NCBI GenBank assembly: GCA_900404475.1
Contig: OUQQ01000387.1
Span: 1,911 to 21,244, forward strand
Source of the DNA: Spongospora subterranea
Taxonomy: Eukaryota; Endomyxa; Phytomyxea; Plasmodiophorida; Plasmodiophoridae
Length of the DNA stretch: 19,334 nucleotides
Reading direction: 5' to 3'
Shown piece by piece: positions 18,141 through 19,334 of the stretch. Below the pieces are notes generated by a model, which was given only the letters and a program-made list of their open reading frames with translations, ran no database searches and was not told the DNA's origin. The position numbers were made by a program, and so were the translations under genes. Within the stretch, counting starts at the first letter, position 1, and each line of letters opens with the position of its first letter.

Positions 18141-19334
18141 TTACGTCCATTCACATCTCCAACGTTCGTCAGTAAGATGAATTTCCTCTAATGTCCATTG
18201 CTTCTCTTTTAACGATTGGATAAACAAATGAAACGCCTCCTCGGTTTGGGTCTGCAGCTGAACGTGTTTTGTCCCGATCGATATTACGAAATGACTTTCG
18301 AAGTATGCCTGCAGCACGTGCAATGGTGTTGCAAAACGATGAATCAGCACTTGAGCAGACTGATCCGGTTGTAAACTAATAAGGTATGGTGGTGCTTGAT
18401 GATGCCCAGCTAACTGTTCCGATAACCATTCGTAAGATGATTGACCGGTCCTGAGTAGAATGCATCCGTAATTGAAAATATATTTTATCAACATGCGATA
18501 TCACTTACACAATAGAATGCAACGGCACTCCTAGCTTGATAGCTGGCTCTGTGTTCCACCCCCAAACTGATTCTTTTGAAGCGACTTGGCCAGGGGTCAG
18601 AACTTTGTTGAATCGTGCGAAATGTCGGATCAAGATTGACGCGCGTTGATCATTTAAGGTTGATAGACAAAGTGACGTGACGGCGATGTAGTTGGCGACA
18701 ATATGAAGTAACGTCAACGCGATGAATACCATCCATCTACTGATTTGTGATTGAAGAAAGAGCGACAATCCTGATCCTAGAGCGAGTCCCAGTAGCGACA
18801 CGATAGTCTCCTGTGTTCCCTCCTTCGAGTAAATATCCGATATCAGAGCGCTGTTGCCTCTCTGTTTCACGAAGTGCTGGGTTATGGACGCCTTACTGGC
18901 CCCCGCTGCCACACCGCATACGGCAGAACAAATCGCGCCAAGACATGCCACAAGAAGAAACAGGTCGCCTGCTAACGGTGCTGCCATTGTTAATGTCAGC
19001 CCGACATCGTTCATACAACTATCAGACACAGCATGAGTAAAAAATCGGTGATATCAAAAGTAAAAGGTTTTATACTAACTCTGCAAAGAGACGCCATCGC
19101 TTGGGATTTGCACCAATATCGGATGACGTGCGGAAGGCGAATAAAACACCTCCCAACATGGACATGCCGGCTGTAGAATAGAATTTGCCCATGAAAGATT
19201 GGGGATTCCAAGACGAACTGCTTACACAATAACGTCCACGATAATGCCGCTGATGTGACACTAGCTGATGCATTGCCGACACCGAAACCCGTCATCAATG
19301 ATTGCTGGCCTACGTAACTGTTCAGAGACCGAAC
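18141..19334 (-). CDS. RUS-family (DUF647) membrane protein, 5' end cut by window edge
   Basis: Exons in coding order are 19226-19334 (continues beyond the window), 19080-19170, 18509-19018 and 18141-18450. Introns are 55, 61 and 58 nt, and 339 residues are visible. Family features: TGFGVGNASA near the start; SDIGANPKRWRLFAD, matching the family's D-x-x-x-KxWR-x-x-AD motif; NDVGLTLTMAAPL; then the most conserved block, VCGVAAGASKASITQHF with DIYSKEGTQETIVSLLGLAL and hydrophobic helices. The C-terminal part (QTEEAFHLFIQSLKEKQW) is the usual soluble tail. Plant RUS1/RUS2 act in UV-B sensing and auxin transport; the molecular activity is not established, and in protists the role is unknown. AATAAA overlaps the stop codon (18137-18142). 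Confidence 0.88.

Overview
The window is nuclear DNA of a compact, intron-rich eukaryote, most likely a protist. It carries spliced genes with GT-AG introns, a Rab5-type GTPase, a centrin, the spliceosomal protein RED, a P3A-type (plasma-membrane H+-ATPase-like) pump homologue and a RUS/DUF647 membrane protein. There are no operons, no prokaryotic signals and no recognisable tRNA or rRNA. The lineage cannot be fixed from the sequence alone. A P3A-like pump next to a canonical centrin argues against a typical animal.

Layout, left to right: Rab5-like GTPase (-, first exon only, 96-243); a divergent spacer; a 13-exon C2-C2-WW(x4)-coiled-coil protein (+, 993-3846); a coiled-coil protein (-, 3962-5303); a WD40/beta-propeller-like protein (-, 5669-7201); an ankyrin-repeat protein (-, 7844-9028); an unrecognised protein (+, 9290-10363); RED (-, 10487-12071); a 1.3-kb spacer; an intronless 994-residue P-type ATPase (+, 13368-16352); a 1.2-kb AT-rich spacer with one possible orphan exon; centrin (+, 17588-18100); and a RUS-family protein (-, 18141 to the right edge). 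Exon chains were built by hand. In each multi-exon gene the reading phase closes to a whole number of codons across all junctions.

Two things stand out. First, the P-type ATPase is a full-length, uninterrupted ORF whose catalytic residues are replaced: the phosphorylated Asp of DKTGT is Asn (NKSGT, residue 337), the Glu of TGES is Gln (residue 193), and TGDGVND reads TGDGVHD. It looks like a catalytically dead pump kept as a protein, a transporter pseudoenzyme, with an enlarged cysteine-containing outer loop and a duplicated Thr/Pro-rich tail. Second, intron lengths are bimodal. Of 32 complete introns I could place, 26 are 48-77 nt and six are 23-30 nt, with none between. All six mini-introns would introduce an in-frame stop if retained, and five carry a branch-point-like TGAY/TGAAC motif. 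One lies in the gene for RED, itself a spliceosome component.

The genes share no obvious pathway. They look like a random slice of a gene-dense genome: membrane traffic (Rab5, C2/WW), splicing (RED), cytoskeleton (centrin, coiled coil) and membrane transport (ATPase homologue). Convergent pairs are separated by only 40-123 bp, and AATAAA touches or overlaps the stop codon in two of them.
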